Assembly: GCA_947396885.1 (NCBI GenBank)
Contig: OX377202.1
Location: forward strand, 108,270,221 to 108,334,220
Direction of reading: 5' to 3'
DNA: 64,000 bases
Source: Heligmosomoides polygyrus polygyrus
Taxonomy: Eukaryota > Nematoda > Chromadorea > Rhabditida > Heligmosomidae
Positions 54,764 through 64,000 of this stretch are shown piece by piece. Below the pieces are notes generated by a model. That model was not told the DNA's origin and searched no databases. It saw only the letters and a program-made list of their open reading frames with translations. Each line of letters starts with the position of its first letter. The stretch's first letter is position 1. The position numbers and the translations under genes were made by a program.

Positions 54764-57700
54764 TTGACTTCGATAGGGTTGTCAGAGAAATCACTGGATA
54801 TAAGAAAGGACTTTTGGAACAATACCTAAAGGAGTATTCTGTGTTAGAGTCTAGAGTCAACAGCCTACTGTACGACGGCAAGAAGGACGGAACTAAGGTT
54901 GATCTGCTCGAATACGGAATTGGGGTAGGCGGTCGATAGTTACTACGAGATCCTAGGTTTGCTTGATTTTCAACAACAAACAGTTATATTCTGAAATTTA
55001 AGTGGCAAGTGTTTTAGCGATATTGAATCGTAAGGTGAGTGAAGCTACATAAGTGTAATGAATAAATTTCGAAAACAATTTGAAAATAGTGGACCCTGCT
55101 TATGAAGGGTCGCCTTCCATCCGATCGGCAGTCGATGCGATACTGAGCTGGGACGACGACGTGGCCAGGCCTCGCGGACTGGCTCCGCTTGACTGAGTGG
55201 AAGCCGGCGGAAAGGGCGACGTCGGATCGGCGCGCCCCCGCTCGCGGTCTTTGCAGACGAAGACTGACAGCCCGTCCGTCGCGGATCGATAGCGGCAGAG
55301 GAGGGAGCAGACCGCGCGATGGGCGCCTCATTGGAGGGCGCCGCAAACCTGAACGCCCGCAGGAGGACTGAGGGGACTGCGAAGGTCGCGTGATGCAACA
55401 GTGATGTGTAGTCATAATAATTAACAGAGAAGCATAAAAATAAAGGAATGATCGAATGAGTAGTAACTTTGTTAAGGTTAGGTTAGGAAGTTGAATATAC
55501 GAATTTGAATATTTGAAAAATCGCGCTTTGCTAATCCATTGGAATTCAGATAATCTGAAACAGCGTTTTCCGAATATATTCGAATTCGAATATTCGAAAT
55601 TTTAGGCATTCGAAGCCATTCGTATATTCGAAAAAATTTCGAGAGCACAGCTATAGTCGGCTGCAGGAGTGTGCGTAAATGAAGTCCGGAGTTTCGTAAA
55701 TCGTAAATCGTAATTACGAAAAAATCGTCGTAAATCGTAAATCGTAAATCGTAAGAGGTGCCTGACTCATGGTGCATCTGAATACCTGATTTTCTTCTAT
55801 TATATTAAAGCTAATCGAAGGGAAATATTTTTATTGAGTACTTTTCATTTCTAACTGGACACATTTCTAATTAAACTGGAAGCCTCTAAAATCAATTAAC
55901 TTCTTTCAAATCAAGCTGGACAAGTTTGAGGACAATTAAAATAAACTAGTTGTTCAGAACGCAATCTACTAGGACACCTATGCACAGTGCACAAACAAAA
56001 AGCTTGCACTGCTTGGACGACCAAAAAAGTGCATCATAATGGCTAGCCTTTAGCTTGCTTATAAAAGTGTGGCTTTGAAGAAACCACCTCTATAAGCCAG
56101 AGTCAAAACCAATAAAAATGGTTCCATTCAAAACAGTTCTTGATTCGGATCCTACCACGGCCAACCAACTTTTTCATATTTCCTCGGTCGGTGACTTGGT
56201 ATGGAGCTTGTCTGGGAAGGATAAAACACTGACCTTTACGTTGTTACAAGACGTTTTGTTGCGGTCAAAACTCTTGCGCGAGGCGGGACTCGAACCTGCA
56301 TCTGCTACTTTCCGGGCGGCGATGTTCGCCTTACACCACCGGCGCTGTTTGACCTCACGTAACATCGCTGCCCGAAAAGCAGGGATGCGGGTTCGCGTCC
56401 CGCCTAGCGCAAGAGTTTTGATAGCAACAAGACATCCTGTAACAACATATAGGCTCTCTACCAACCGCTCCAGGCTTAAGAAAATGTGATAAAAGTGACA
56501 CAGGATTATAAAGGGCGGATATCAGGACCGGCTCACCGTAACCTTAGGCGTCGGGTGAGACGTCCATTGTGCAAACGCAGAAAAGGCTAGGGAAGGGACT
56601 CCATGGTGTGCAATATAAGCTGCTCGTATGGAGACTGCTTTCTTCGCTCAGGGGGAGTTCGCGGCTGGGTTTTCCGCTCTTCGAGCGCAGAGCCAGGCTA
56701 GGGAAAGGACTCCATGGTGTGCCATACAAGCTGCTCGTATGGAGACTGCTTTCTTCGCTCATGGGGAGTTCGCGGCTGGGTTCTGCGCTCTTCGAACGGC
56801 GAAGCGCATACGGCTGAAACAATGCGCAAAAAACGCGCAATGTCGTGTAGACGTCGAAACCTCCCAGATCTCAGATACTCAGCTGAAGTGCAAAAACGCC
56901 GCGGCCCCTGGGAACCGAACCCCCGACATCTCTAGCATGAAGTAAACCCTCTGCCTACTGCACCACTACCCGCTCACGGTGCCATCGCGGACGAACAAGA
57001 CATCGATCGGACGTCGCAGCGTGGACGCGGACGCGCGATCTCTGAGCTAGGAGGGCACAGACAGCAAAGTCTCGGCGCGACCCGCACTGCGGTTACGGTG
57101 AGCCGGTCCTGATATCCGCCGTTTATAATTGTTTAAAACTTACCTTTACATCGGCTGGCCACCGCAAGTCATTCTATAGGTTAACCCGCACTCAAACGAA
57201 CTCCACGATATCCCATAGAGGTAGAACGAGTGGTCTCAAACAGGAAACAAACTAACGCAGTGCTTTACTCTTCAGCGTTCTTTGAAGGCATTTACAACTT
57301 CTGGAATGAAAGAACGTCGTTTGGCGATACCTAGCAAATACTTTCTGTATTTACTTCGTCCACATGTTTGCTTGTACTTGTTAGATTTCGGAAAGTCCAA
57401 ATTATCACACCACTATTCAATGACTGTTTGCATTCGCCAGCCCTACTCTACATTACCATTGTGAAATCAAACCATTGAAAAAGGAGACCAAATGTGTCAA
57501 AACCACTTCACTTCTTTCTTGACAGAATCAAAAGTTTTGTTTAAGTTGCACCTTGTATGCAAATACATTCCGCAGCATAACGTGCTGTGATAATGAGACT
57601 AAAATATGAGTATTATTTTTCCAGCAGCTTAGCTGTTATTCCACAACCCGCCTGCGATCAAGTCCAATATTCCTTGATGGCTTTGCTTCAGTTCCACTCG

Positions 57701-60700
57701 CTGTTTAAAAATATGCTGAAAAAGTCACAAGTTGAGTAGGCGGTGGTTGCAGCACAGAATATGGTTCAGCAAGCGATCATATTCCTTCCGGTACAAGGCG
57801 AATTTGCATCTTTTTCTGTGGACTGGAATGTAGTGTTCTCAGGCAATTGCAATGTGAAAAGTGCTAGAGTGCAACCAAAAAAGGGCTAACCCAGTTTCAT
57901 CGCCAGGATTTTATTATTCTAATCATTTATTGTCATTGCTTCTTCTCTAGTGCAGCTCTGATACTAAGTCGGCAGCCCTTGAAGAGGTGAAAAGAGGGGT
58001 AGGCAGATGAGTCGCGGTCGAGCGGCCTAAAACCAAAGCTGCGTTTGTCTGTTACAGTGCCACAGCAGAACATAGAAGAGTAGATAGGAAATAGCAATGA
58101 GCTATGGGAGAAGATTTTAAAATCGGGTACATCGTTATAACCCTAATTGTAGCACGTTATGTGGACGCTGCCATCTCTGCACCGAAGATCAGATTTACGA
58201 AAATTTACGATTTACGACCCAAAATGTCGTAAATCGTAAATTGTAAAAAATTTGTCAAAAATTTGTCAAATATGAATGGCATTTAACTGGAGTTCCCCAA
58301 CAAGTCTACCGCGCTGCCCACTCGGCCACACAGTCGCTGATGCCGTACTGGTGGATACCTCCCGTGAATGTCGCTTCTATTGTGAGTTTGTCAAATACCA
58401 CGTTCTAGCAATGATTGACGCTCCAAACGTTTTGCAGGTATACTTCTGAGTGCGACAAGGGTACCCCAGGCGGTATTTTGCGTTATCGTCCCCCTGAAGC
58501 GCTACGAGTTTTCTGCCGATTTTTAACTACCCGGAGATCCGCAGAAAATTTGAAAACCACTACAGTGCTTTTCAAATAACGTCCTACAATACTATATAGA
58601 TCGCTTTGAGAACCTCCTCGATCACTTCCTTGACCTTGCTCGTAAGTTCTCCCAAAACGCATTCAAATTTTCAGGAAGCAGGTAGACAAAGCCTCTGTTG
58701 CAGTTATCGATAAGATAAATGGGTTTTCAAAAAACAGTTGAAATCTTTCTTTTGGTGCATAAATATCGCAAAATGTTTACAATTTTTGAAGAAGAATTTA
58801 AAAAATTGAGGATTTCTGAAACCGTCAGATTCACATTGACTAATATAAATTTATTAATTGTTGACATGATTTCTGAATAAGATACGTTACATCATTGTTT
58901 TTTCACCGTAATAATTATGTTGATAATTTTTATTTTTATGTCACTTCTATGAGAAGCATCAATTATATCGACCACTCTCCTCCTTCCAGAAGCTTGAATG
59001 GCCTGATTTGAACACTGCCTTTCCTCGATTCAAAGAAGCCTACAGATATCTCAGCGACAAAGGAAAACGTTTCATCGATAAAGTGAGTATCTCGTGAACG
59101 TAAATCTCATAATCACAAGAAGTGGAAAAATCCTTTATCATCACAGACGGCGCCGGCTACAGCATCGATTCTATACGCTTCTTACGATTAGTGTCGTTAA
59201 TGAATGCCGCCCTTTTGCGATGTGACGTTTTTTTATGTCCCTTTCGAAAGCAGTATCTGCTTCTTGTGACATTCGCTTGCGGCTTGGCACTCGACTTGAT
59301 CTCGGTCCACGCGGTTCCCGCTCTGGTTCACAACAACCGCAGGCCACCTCGACCAGGGACTTCAACCAAACAAACAGTGACACAGAAGTAAAGGGATCAA
59401 ACAAACAAATATTATAACCACTGTAAATGATTATGAAAGCAATAAACGTATTATACCACTGGTGCAGGATCTAAACACTATGAATACATTAGGGTTTAGG
59501 TACCGATGGCTTACTCGCGGTATAATGGGTTGATATTGATGTCATCATGGATGACGTGGTGTGTGTTAGTCGCTAATATTGTTCGGATTCCTACAGTGGT
59601 AGGTTCCAAAGTAAGAACAGAAGAGGTGAAAGCAAAGTGTAGTAGTCGGGGAGGTGAACAACAGGGATGTTGCAATCAATGCTGCCAAGGCCAGTGGTAG
59701 GGTCCAAAGTAAGATCGGAAGAGGTGAAAGCAAAGTGTAGTAGTCGGGAAGGTGAACAACAGGGATGTTGCAATCAATGCTGCCAAGGCCAGTAGATGCT
59801 CTGCTTGCAAGGCCTCTTCTCGCCCGATGGTCACCTGAGGGTCGCCAAGAAAGACCACAACCCACAGGAAGAGGAACCCTTGAAGTCCCTTGCGCTGTTA
59901 TCCCATATTGGCCTACGTTCATGGTTGCGTTCCAGCGTGAGCTTTCGCATCCTCCCGACACCAACTACTTCATAACATGAACAATTATAACACTACACAA
60001 AACTGCACGAAATGGTAGGTGCTAACACTCTTCCTCCTCACCCGTAGCACAGTTACTGAAGTTAGATTTATTGAGAGGTGGTAAGGAATAACAGTAAATA
60101 AAACTGAAAAGGTGAGCTGTGTTCAGAGGTCCTTCTGAGTCATTTACACCTTATTTTCTGAGGCCGTGGAGGTAAAAACAGTGCCCACAGTGCGCACACC
60201 GCGAATGGTGCCGAACATTGGGAACAAGGCCGCAAGGCAACCATCCGCAATAGATGGATGATGAGCACAAATGGCAGACCTCGACACTAGTCACAGGGAC
60301 GTTGAATGTCGGCTGCGTGTGCAGAAAGAAGTAGTTTGCTTCAACGGCTAATGTGCGTGTTCCATGCTCCTAGGCCGACCTAAGGCGCCTCTTCGGCAAG
60401 TTTGTAAACAGCGCCCGTCCCAGTCACTTGGAAAAGGAACAATCGCAGCCGCGACAAGGATTGACGTCTTCTACAATGTGGTGCATAACGATTCTTCAGT
60501 AACGTGATTTTCATCTCTCCAATTTTCCTTGCCTTTTTCCGAATCTCGGTCTCCGGCAGTGATACGCTCTGCTGCATGAGGTACTCATTATGGCATGTCG
60601 TGTTCGCGTCATCTTGGTTCGAATGAGCTACGTCCTTTAAAAGCAAGACTGCTAAAAACGCCAGATGTATACCGCGGTCATACATTGCCACCCGTACGCC

Positions 60701-62573
60701 ATGATAGGAAGCTGAACAAAACAAGGATAAATAATAATAAATAATAAACACAAAAAACGCAAATCATAAAAAATAGTAATCTTCGAATTCTTAGGTACTC
60801 TACAGCTTTTATCGTAAGGCCCGCGGAGTTTCCACCGAAGACAAATTGATACAAAGGTTTTTCCATTTACAAATAACTTAGTTGGTGTCTCATTATTTTG
60901 ATAGAAATACTTTTAGCATATCTCACGACTTCCAAGAGCTAGATGCTGAAGATGATCGTACTCTTATTCTCGATAGGATATCCTACTCTACAAGAGATGC
61001 ATTGGATGGGAAGCGTTCCACAGGTAAACTACGGGTCATTATTTAGATGTGGAAAGTGTCAAGCGTACTATAAGAGAAAAGACTCATACATAAACCGATG
61101 TGGCTGACTCACTTGCATGATTTACAGCTTCCGTGTCTCAGATTGTGTCAGAAATCACTGGATATACAGAACAATTCCTGGAGAAGTACACAAAAGGCTA
61201 CTCTGATCCGCAAGTAAGCAACACAATAGCTTCGTTTCAGGATAACCCACAAATTTTGGATTGTGAAGATGAATGGTCAGGCTTAACGGGTATGACTGCA
61301 TAAAATTTTTGGTCCAAGAACGTGCATTAATAGCGAAATCTTAAAAAATAATCATTAAGCTAATAAATAGGCAGCTAATAAATAGGCTGAAAATGCCAAA
61401 ATAAATTTTCTTGGGAGAAAACATAAAAACTAAGCTTTTTTGAGCGGAAATTTGCAGACATGGTGATTCTTCTTATAGTTTAGTCTGTTGTTTTTTGTGG
61501 GCACTAAGCGGCTCGTGGGGGGTCACCTTGTATTAAGTGTTAACGCGCCTTGGTAAGAAGGCATATTTATGCCCGATTACATTAGAAGTGGACTAGCTCA
61601 GATCACCACAGAGGTAGAATCCTCCAGTGTTGAGTAAAATTTGGATCCATCCTGGTTTACGTGACACGACGTCGTGCCACTCCTTTTCCGGTTGGATTCA
61701 AATCTTTCGTAGGAACCTTTTTTGTGCTGCGTGTACTTCATCCTTAAAATTTTTGTCAAAATCGTGGTCTACGAAAACAATTTTCCAATACTGATTTATT
61801 GATTTTCTTGACAATTAGTGGCTACATTTATCACACAACTCTTAACATGGCAAAAAACTCAGTTGTTCCCACACGCCAGACCCGATGCGCCTGTCAAGTG
61901 CTATTTAACAAAAAAATTGTATATAAAATTTATATAAAAATAACATAATATTGCTTTCATTTTGTTCTAAGGAAAGTCAATTTATCATTCCTCAATATAA
62001 AGAGGCATACAGACATCTTGAAGGCCGAGGACGCATCTTCATCGACCAAGTAAGTTTCTCCTCTATACTGTCTCGAAGCCATATGAGAAACAAAATCCGC
62101 AAAATTTTAGGTTCTCACCTGTCTTTATCTTGGAAGACGTGGTGTTTTTTCGGAAACCAAATTGATACAAACGTTTGTTTACATCCACTCAGTTTGACCC
62201 CGTTTTCTTCTCAATACTTTGTATCGAACCCCTTTCAGCATCACATACGAATTCGCAGAGGTAAAGGGTGATGATCGAGATATTATTGAGACTGACCGTT
62301 TGAATATTAAAACAAGTGATAAGTTATGCTGGAGCGGAGGACCAGGTGAGTTCGAGCTATAATATTTGCAAGTCCTAGAAAGTGCACAGCATACTACTAG
62401 AATAATGGTAGTACACAGCAGGATGGCTAACACACCAGTGACTTTCAGCTTCACTGTCTCAGATTGCAGCAAAAATCACCGGATATACAGAGGAATTCCT
62501 GGAGGATTACACAGATGAATACTATACTTCAGAACTTGACAACTTGCAGTTGGTGCGATTTTCTCTGGTTTAG
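54764..62573 (+). CDS. Modular helical secreted-type protein, tandem four-exon repeats (FAR-like?)
   Basis: Exons: 54764-54924; then module 1: 58990-59082, 60795-60856, 60917-61023, 61128-61213; then module 2: 61972-62049, 62111-62172, 62239-62345, 62449-62573 (TAG). Every junction agrees in phase. Equivalent exons have equal lengths (62/62, 107/107) and similar sequence: FKEAYRYLSDKGKRFIDK vs YKEAYRHLEGRGRIFIDQ; ARGVSTEDKLIQ vs RRGVFSETKLIQ; ISHDFQELDAEDDRTLI vs ITYEFAEVKGDDRDII; SQIVSEITGYTEQFLEKY vs SQIAAKITGYTEEFLEDY. The first exon, VREITGYKKGLLEQYLKEYS, is the end of an earlier module. The repeat is amphipathic-helical without membrane spans. Its GKRFIDKVL...L.AEDDRTL pattern recalls nematode fatty-acid/retinol-binding proteins, but only loosely. 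The 5' exons and any signal peptide are not found. The exon at 61972 has an unusual TTCTAAG acceptor. Confidence 0.7.
55490..55765. repeat. ATTCG repeat copy 3 and CGTAAAT heptamer run
   Basis: 55490-55665 is a diverged copy of the ATTCG element, ending GAGAGCACAGCTATAGTCGG. 55690-55755 has repeated CGTAAAT words with an inverted ATTTACG-like centre. Confidence 0.65.
56240..56447. mobile_element. Foldback element with paired tRNA-like sequences
   Basis: GTTGTTACAAGACGTTTTG at the left pairs with the sequence ending GTAACAAC at the right. Each arm holds a tRNA-like B box (complement GGGACTCGAACCTGC; direct GCGGGTTCGCGTCCCGCC). A single-arm relative lies at 42820-42935. Confidence 0.65.
56509..57127 (-). 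mobile_element. SINE C body enclosed by perfect 30-bp terminal inverted repeats
   Basis: GGCGGATATCAGGACCGGCT and ten further bases at about 56515-56544 are exactly complementary to about 57091-57120, with ATTATAAA-like extensions outside. Between them is a minus-oriented SINE C: tRNA-like segment at about 56915-56995 (GTAGTGGTGCAGTAGGC; GGGGGTTCGGTTCCC) and a body duplicated with a period of about 111 bp (56586-56690, 56697-56800). Confidence 0.75.
57625..57739 (+). CDS. Possible terminal exon inside the large intron
   Basis: A TATTTTTCCAG acceptor at 57615-57624 precedes a 37-codon frame, SLAVIPQPACDQVQYSLMAL ... FKNMLKKSQVE, ending in TAG 57737-57739. Its entry phase does not fit the 54764-54924 exon, so it may be a separate gene's end or an unused exon. 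No family recognised. Confidence 0.3.
57745..58985. other. No supported exon; CGTAAAT heptamers near 58195-58255
   Basis: ATTTACGATTTACGACC and GTCGTAAATCGTAAATTG form an inverted heptamer cluster like that at 55.7 kb. A TTTTCAG at 58679 precedes a short frame (VAVIDKINGF) that faintly resembles the ITGY exon but stops at once. Confidence 0.4.
59595..59790. repeat. Tandem duplication, 98-bp period, two copies
   Basis: AGTGGTAGGTTCCAAAGTAAG begins the unit at 59595; the second unit begins at 59693. Only a few differences. The minus-strand LLFTSPTTTLCFHLF frames are products of this repeat. Confidence 0.9.
60180..60470. repeat. Dispersed repeat related to 9.8-10.0 kb
   Basis: GGGACGTTGAATGTCGGCTG and AGGCCGACCTAAGGCGCCTC correspond to segments at about 9815-9935. 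Moderate identity; type unknown. Confidence 0.45.
60380..60685 (-). CDS. Possible secreted protein 5' exon on the opposite strand
   Basis: The minus strand from an ATG at 60683-60685 reads MYDRGIHLAFLAVLLLKDVA, then NQDDANTTCHNEYLMQQ. This has a signal-anchor-like start and a polar follow-on, and a TTGTTCAG lies about 25 bases upstream. The distal part of the frame overlaps a dispersed repeat, so an unseen donor probably ends the exon earlier. It overlaps an intron of the modular gene. Confidence 0.28.
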   Translation of the reverse strand: MYDRGIHLAFLAVLLLKDVAHSNQDDANTTCHNEYLMQQSVSLPETEIRKKARKIGEMKITLLKNRYAPHCRRRQSLSRLRLFLFQVTGTGAVYKLAEEAP

Positions 62574-62579
62574 AATACA

Positions 62580-63050
62580 ACGCGGCTTTATCGTTGAACA
62601 GATGGATGGTCAGGTTTCACGGTTACAACTATGTTAGGTCGTCGATCTCATTGAATGAAGCCATTTAAGTATACCTAGTAGAACGAATCGTTCACAGTGC
62701 GTGGATAGGTAGTGCTCCGATTCGCCTGTCCACACCCTTGCCCTCTCCTAAAGGCCTTGCACATCTTTAACCTTAGGTCAAGACATAAAAGCATTGCCTC
62801 TATATCCCTGAAGTAAGAAAAGAAGAAAAAAGAGAAGTCAATTTTATGTTTATGAATCGTTTTACTTTCACGCTGCTTTCTTTAGCTATAAGATCAACCG
62901 TGTGAATTTGATTTGTGAAGCCATTCCCCCTCTTTTCAGTATTTAGGATCACGGGTCCATTCATTGCTATTATGGTGTACGGTACTCGTTATTGTATGTA
63001 GTTTACCGCACGATATTCGAAAGCATGCACGTGTCTCTTTGTGAAAGGAC
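62580..63050. other. No gene seen
   Basis: 3' flank of the modular gene. No further module exon and no clear AATAAA close to the stop. Confidence 0.4.
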
Positions 63051-63053
63051 CCC

Positions 63054-63178
63054 TTAGGCCGGTTTATACTTCCGATGCCGAGCGACTCGACGGCATGTAA
63101 AGTGGCCAAATCGATCGCGTCGCTCGATCAATGTGGCCACAATACGTGGCATCGCGTCGAAGTATAAAGGGGGCCTTA
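63054..63178. mobile_element. MITE with TTA duplication
   Basis: GGCCGGTTTATACTTCCGAT and the near complement GTCGAAGTATAAAGGGGGCC are flanked by TTA at 63054-63056 and 63176-63178. Interior GTGGCCACAATACGTGGC is shared with 54084-54224. Confidence 0.85.
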
Positions 63179-63179
63179 G

Positions 63180-64000
63180 AGCCGCGCACCAAGCGAGGGC
63201 ATAAATACCTCATGCAAAATCTTAGAGTCTCAGTCTGTTCTTGCGCTCGGTGTAGGACGGTCGAGAAATAAAGGTTACTTAGCACGCCTGATCTCATCTT
63301 CCCCCGATAAGGAAAGCAGCAGCTCGCACCCCCTGTAGAATAAAGGCCCATTCACACTTCTACGACAGTGCGGCGCGGCAATGATGAACCATAGGACTGC
63401 GACGGCCTTGGCACTACGACACGTGTTGCGGGGGGGGGTCATGTAAAGTCTCGTGGCGCCCGCGGCGTTCACCGCAGGCGGCGCCGCGGTGACCGCAACT
63501 AGCTGAAATGGTTCAAATCATTTCAGGTACGCACGGGAACGTCGGTCCCGATGCCTCGGCTGCGATATTTTTATTACGGAACGGGGCTCATAGGACTACC
63601 CTATTGGGGGGGGGGGGGGGGGAGTTGGAGTGGGGACAGCACCCTCTATCTGCAAATATCTATGTTAAGTTCATTGCTTTGTTCGCTTCTGTTAATCTGT
63701 CAGGTTTACCTTTGAGTTGAAGTTTCTTTTAATGGGTCAGGGCATGGAGCCTTTTTATGCTAAAGGCCTTGCTAGAAAATGCCTCTACATTCTATAAAGT
63801 CTATCGTTTTAACCGGTTCCATGCTGCTATCAGCAGACGGCTCACAGGTTTTGCTAATTGTGCATAGCAATGAGTGTAGATGTTTCGTAAGCAAAATATT
63901 GCAGATAGTGAGTAGGCTACAAATCCTGCAAGGGAAAAAGAGGGTGCAGATTCGAGCCCGCCCAGTGCAAGTATTCAAAACATCTCAAATATGAAGAAAA
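63180..64000. other. Repeat debris and poly-G run; no gene seen
   Basis: CG-rich MITE-like fragments lie at about 63340-63500 and a poly-G run at about 63607-63622. A possible SINE B box (GCAGATTCGAGCCCGCCC) lies near 63947. ORFs at 63772-63994 on both strands have no supporting signals. Confidence 0.4.

Larger units (their letters stand above)
56118..57265 (+). mobile_element. SINE family A copy split by a 0.9-kb insertion
   Basis: The left part (GACTTGGTATGGAGCTTGTC, GGGAAGGATAAAACACTGAC) and right part (CATCGGCTGGCCACCGCAAG, CTCCACGATATCCCATAGAG) join as in intact SINE A copies. ACCTTTAC at 56232-56239 and 57142-57149 flanks the insert. Confidence 0.65.

Noticed and set aside
59566..59964. 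Minus-strand ORF with repeated LLFTSPTTTLCFHLF
   Set aside because: Produced by the 98-bp tandem duplication.

Overview
This window is nuclear DNA of a parasitic nematode. A strongylid (clade V, hookworm-like) is the best guess. The evidence is short introns (61-66 bp) with TTTTCAG-type acceptors, an SL-type acceptor directly before an ATG, a nematode serpentine chemoreceptor, a nematode GH25 lysozyme, and a dense load of RTE retrotransposons, tRNA-derived SINEs and MITEs. There is no operon, phage, plasmid or CRISPR signal. Only a few percent of the bases look like host exons. There is one 200-bp run of N at 42091-42290.

Host genes, left to right: (1) the 3' half of a seven-transmembrane chemoreceptor of the Sra/Srab type (3614-7367, +; three exons with matching phases; no N-terminal exons found). 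(2) An unrecognised helical protein exon (11361-11833, -) with a possible degenerate relative nearby (12275-12539, -). (3) An unrecognised multi-exon gene (18761-27496, +) with a coiled-coil exon and two similar, phase-compatible exons near its 3' end. (4) A GH25-type lysozyme with a signal peptide and eight exons (41193-46544, +); part of exon 2 is lost in the assembly gap. (5) A multi-exon gene (54764-62573, +) made of tandem four-exon modules with identical exon lengths and phases. It resembles nematode fatty-acid/retinol-binding (FAR) proteins only tentatively and is the most interesting host gene here. Several weaker single-exon candidates are listed with low confidence.

Mobile DNA: an apparently full-length RTE-clade LINE with an intact 971-codon ORF (31620-35079, 12-bp target-site duplication, TSD) inserted in a 172-bp AT-rich tandem repeat. 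A second RTE-like family has a 5'-truncated copy (15117-16203, 13-bp TSD) and a 5'-inverted copy (53136-53796, 14-bp TSD). At least three tRNA-derived SINE families are present, several copies with perfect TSDs and one nested inside another. There are many short inverted-repeat elements flanked by TAA or TTA (PIF/Harbinger-like), three decayed Tc1/mariner elements, and a large unclassified repeat present in opposite orientations at 4.0-6.8 kb and 17.2-18.4 kb.

The genes do not form an obvious pathway. Their introns host most of the transposons: the lysozyme, the coiled-coil gene and the modular gene all carry insertions between short, clean exons. Stretches not listed are repeat debris or sequence in which I see nothing.
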